Shown here: positions 7,092 to 8,290 of the stretch, in pieces
How positions within the stretch are numbered: the first letter of the stretch is position 1
Layout: every line of letters starts with the position of its first letter
Assembly: GCA_937942935.1 (NCBI GenBank)
Contig: CALDGT010000881.1
Location: 1-8,290, forward strand
DNA length: 8,290 nt
From: an uncultured Chloroflexota bacterium
Lineage (GTDB): Bacteria; Chloroflexota; Anaerolineae; Aggregatilineales; Phototrophicaceae
Reading direction: 5' to 3'
Notes under the pieces: generated by a model
The model's input: only the letters and a program-made list of their open reading frames with translations
The model's database searches: none
Told to the model about the DNA's origin: nothing
Made by a program: the position numbers and the translations under genes

Positions 7092-7913
7092 CTATAATTC
7101 TTCTAAATGCGATTCCACCCACGCTTGATAAACACGGCGCAAGCGTTGGGTGTATTGCCCGACTAATCCATCACCCACGACATGCTCATCAATTGTCACA
7201 ACAGGGATAATCCCTCTGCTACTGCTGGTGATAAAGGCTTCTTGGATTGTCGCTAAATCATCTATCCGAATAGGAATCAATTGAATAGGCAAAATAGCAG
7301 GCGCAACATCATAAACGATTTGACGGGCGATACCGCCTAATACCCCTTCACCTGCTGTATAAAGGGTATTATCTTTTATGGCATAAAAATTACTGCTTGT
7401 GCCTTCTAAAATTGCCCCATCTTCATTGAGGAGCAATGTCTCATAGACATCTGTTTTTCTCACACCATCACGCTGGTGCATCCACTCAGCAGATTTCACC
7501 AACGGATTTGTGCGGGCGCTATTTGGCGCAGTGACACAGATAATCCCTTTTTCTATCACATTGGCAGGCTGTGGGATAAACGGTTCTAGGGTGATGATGA
7601 ATACATCTGGCGCATCTGCCCCAACTAGCACCCGAAAACGCACATCCCCAAAACCACTGTCTAAAATCATTTGGCGCAAAGATTGGCGCAATCTATCTCG
7701 ATTTAACACAATCGGAATATTTGCCAATTTTGCCGAATTTTCCATACGGTCTAAATGAGCATCGAATTTGAGGACTTTGGTTTGTTGATAGGTGTTTGTG
7801 ACCGTATAAATACCCTTTTGGGGTTCATATTGAATGGCATCTGCCAAAGAATTGGCGATATAATCTACAGGGGATAACCCATTAGGCGTTAATTGGCGAA
7901 TATAAGTCGGCAT
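7092..7913 (-). CDS. Class IV pyridoxal-phosphate aminotransferase or aminodeoxychorismate lyase-like enzyme
   Basis: A 273-residue fold-type IV PLP enzyme, the group of branched-chain aminotransferase (IlvE), D-amino acid aminotransferase (Dat) and 4-amino-4-deoxychorismate lyase (PabC). Visible hallmarks are the N-terminal HLDRM (53-57), the probable Schiff-base lysine Lys140 in NPLVKSAEW, EGTSSNFY (170-177) whose Glu contacts the PLP ring nitrogen in the family, the phosphate-binding GVLGGIAR (190-197), and EAFITSSSRGIIPV (225-238) of the C-terminal barrel. Length is normal for PabC/Dat (about 270-290) and shorter than typical IlvE (about 300-360), so the exact substrate is open. AGGA (7924-7927) sits 10 bases before the ATG and begins right after the stop of the upstream gene 14 bases away, so the two are probably cotranscribed. 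It is convergent with the STAS-like gene. Confidence 0.9.
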   Translation of the reverse strand: MPTYIRQLTPNGLSPVDYIANSLADAIQYEPQKGIYTVTNTYQQTKVLKFDAHLDRMENSAKLANIPIVLNRDRLRQSLRQMILDSGFGDVRFRVLVGADAPDVFIITLEPFIPQPANVIEKGIICVTAPNSARTNPLVKSAEWMHQRDGVRKTDVYETLLLNEDGAILEGTSSNFYAIKDNTLYTAGEGVLGGIARQIVYDVAPAILPIQLIPIRIDDLATIQEAFITSSSRGIIPVVTIDEHVVGDGLVGQYTQRLRRVYQAWVESHLEEL

Positions 7914-7927
7914 AGATTACATATCCT

Positions 7928-8290
7928 TTAGGGGGTTATCCAAAAACGTTTATACAATTCCCATTCGGTATCGGTCATATCCCACAGAGCATATAAGGCG
8001 ACCCCATTAATCGCGCTCGCAGAATCTCCTGCACGCGCCAACCCAATTTTGATGCCATTCACAGCCGTTTCGATATTTTCTACACGGTCATCATGAGCAG
8101 TTGGGGCGGTACGATAGGCGGGCAAGCCGATTAATACTTGTGTGTTAATATCTAGTTCCTGAATGACCGTAGCATACGTCTCGACCTGATACGCCATCCA
8201 ATTCTGATAATCGGATGGGGTTCTAAGATAGCTGTTATAAGTCAAGACGACCAATTGGTCAACACGAAGCAATGCCACGCGCTTTTTATA
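7928..8290 (-). CDS. C-terminal part of a predicted TIM-barrel glycoside hydrolase-like (GH18-like) protein, truncated by the window edge
   Basis: The frame is open from the right edge to a TAA at 7928-7930, giving the last 120 residues. A GTG at 8276-8278 is an internal Val codon, since the frame reads on upstream as YKKR and the domain would otherwise lack its first strands. The visible pattern is that of the second half of a beta/alpha barrel: strand VDQLVVLTYNSYL, helix (YQNWMAYQVETYATVIQEL), strand TQVLIGLPAYR, an HDDRVENIETAVNGIKIGL helix, strand INGVALYALWDM, then TEWELYKRFW. The 'v.vMtYd...', 'vliGlPaY' and 'Gva.ya.W' steps recall GH18-type and related glycosidase-like barrels. The catalytic DxxDxDxE segment of GH18 would lie outside the window, so activity cannot be judged. 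Likely in one transcript with the aminotransferase downstream. Confidence 0.6.
   Translation of the reverse strand, partial: YKKRVALLRVDQLVVLTYNSYLRTPSDYQNWMAYQVETYATVIQELDINTQVLIGLPAYRTAPTAHDDRVENIETAVNGIKIGLARAGDSASAINGVALYALWDMTDTEWELYKRFWITP

Overview
The window is ordinary chromosomal sequence of moderate GC from a free-living bacterium. Three features suggest a member of the Chloroflexota (Anaerolineae or Phototrophicales type): a compact ETF gene pair, an exported WD40 protein full of SPDG motifs, and a heterodimeric ABC exporter. This placement is an inference from gene content and style; no rRNA or other marker gene is present. I see no RNA genes, CRISPR array, insertion sequence, phage gene or integration site.

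Layout. Bases 1-1406 (+) carry the end of etfB followed by complete etfA, overlapping by one base. They encode the two subunits of electron transfer flavoprotein, which carries electrons from flavin dehydrogenases to the quinone pool. A strong hairpin at about 1423-1447, with T-runs readable on both strands, separates etfA from a convergent minus-strand gene. That gene, 1457-2518 (-), encodes a secreted WD40 beta-propeller with a signal peptide. Bases 2639-6377 (-) hold a two-gene operon for a heterodimeric ABC exporter, with the genes overlapping by 8 bases and a 12-bp-stem terminator after the second. Bases 6378-6646 are a divergent regulatory region. Bases 6647-7090 (+) encode a small SpoIIAA/STAS-like protein. 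Bases 7092-7913 (-) encode a class IV PLP aminotransferase, which lies 14 bases downstream of a minus-strand gene that enters from beyond the right edge (7928-8290). That last fragment looks like the C-terminal end of a TIM-barrel, GH18-like protein.

How the genes work together. The two exporter subunits clearly form one machine. The first (628 aa) has a canonical LSGGQ signature but Asp in place of the catalytic Glu. The second (619 aa) has the catalytic Glu but an altered LSVGQ signature. Paired head to tail, they give one complete and one degenerate ATP site, the pattern of TM287/288- and BmrCD-type exporters. The two ETF subunits form the other obvious complex. Nothing in the sequence ties the WD40, STAS-like, aminotransferase or barrel genes to these complexes beyond position.

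I found no convincing previously undescribed system. The points most worth a second look are the split of catalytic roles in the exporter, the exported WD40 propeller, the orphan STAS-like protein with its nested inverted repeats upstream, and the barrel-aminotransferase pair at the right edge.
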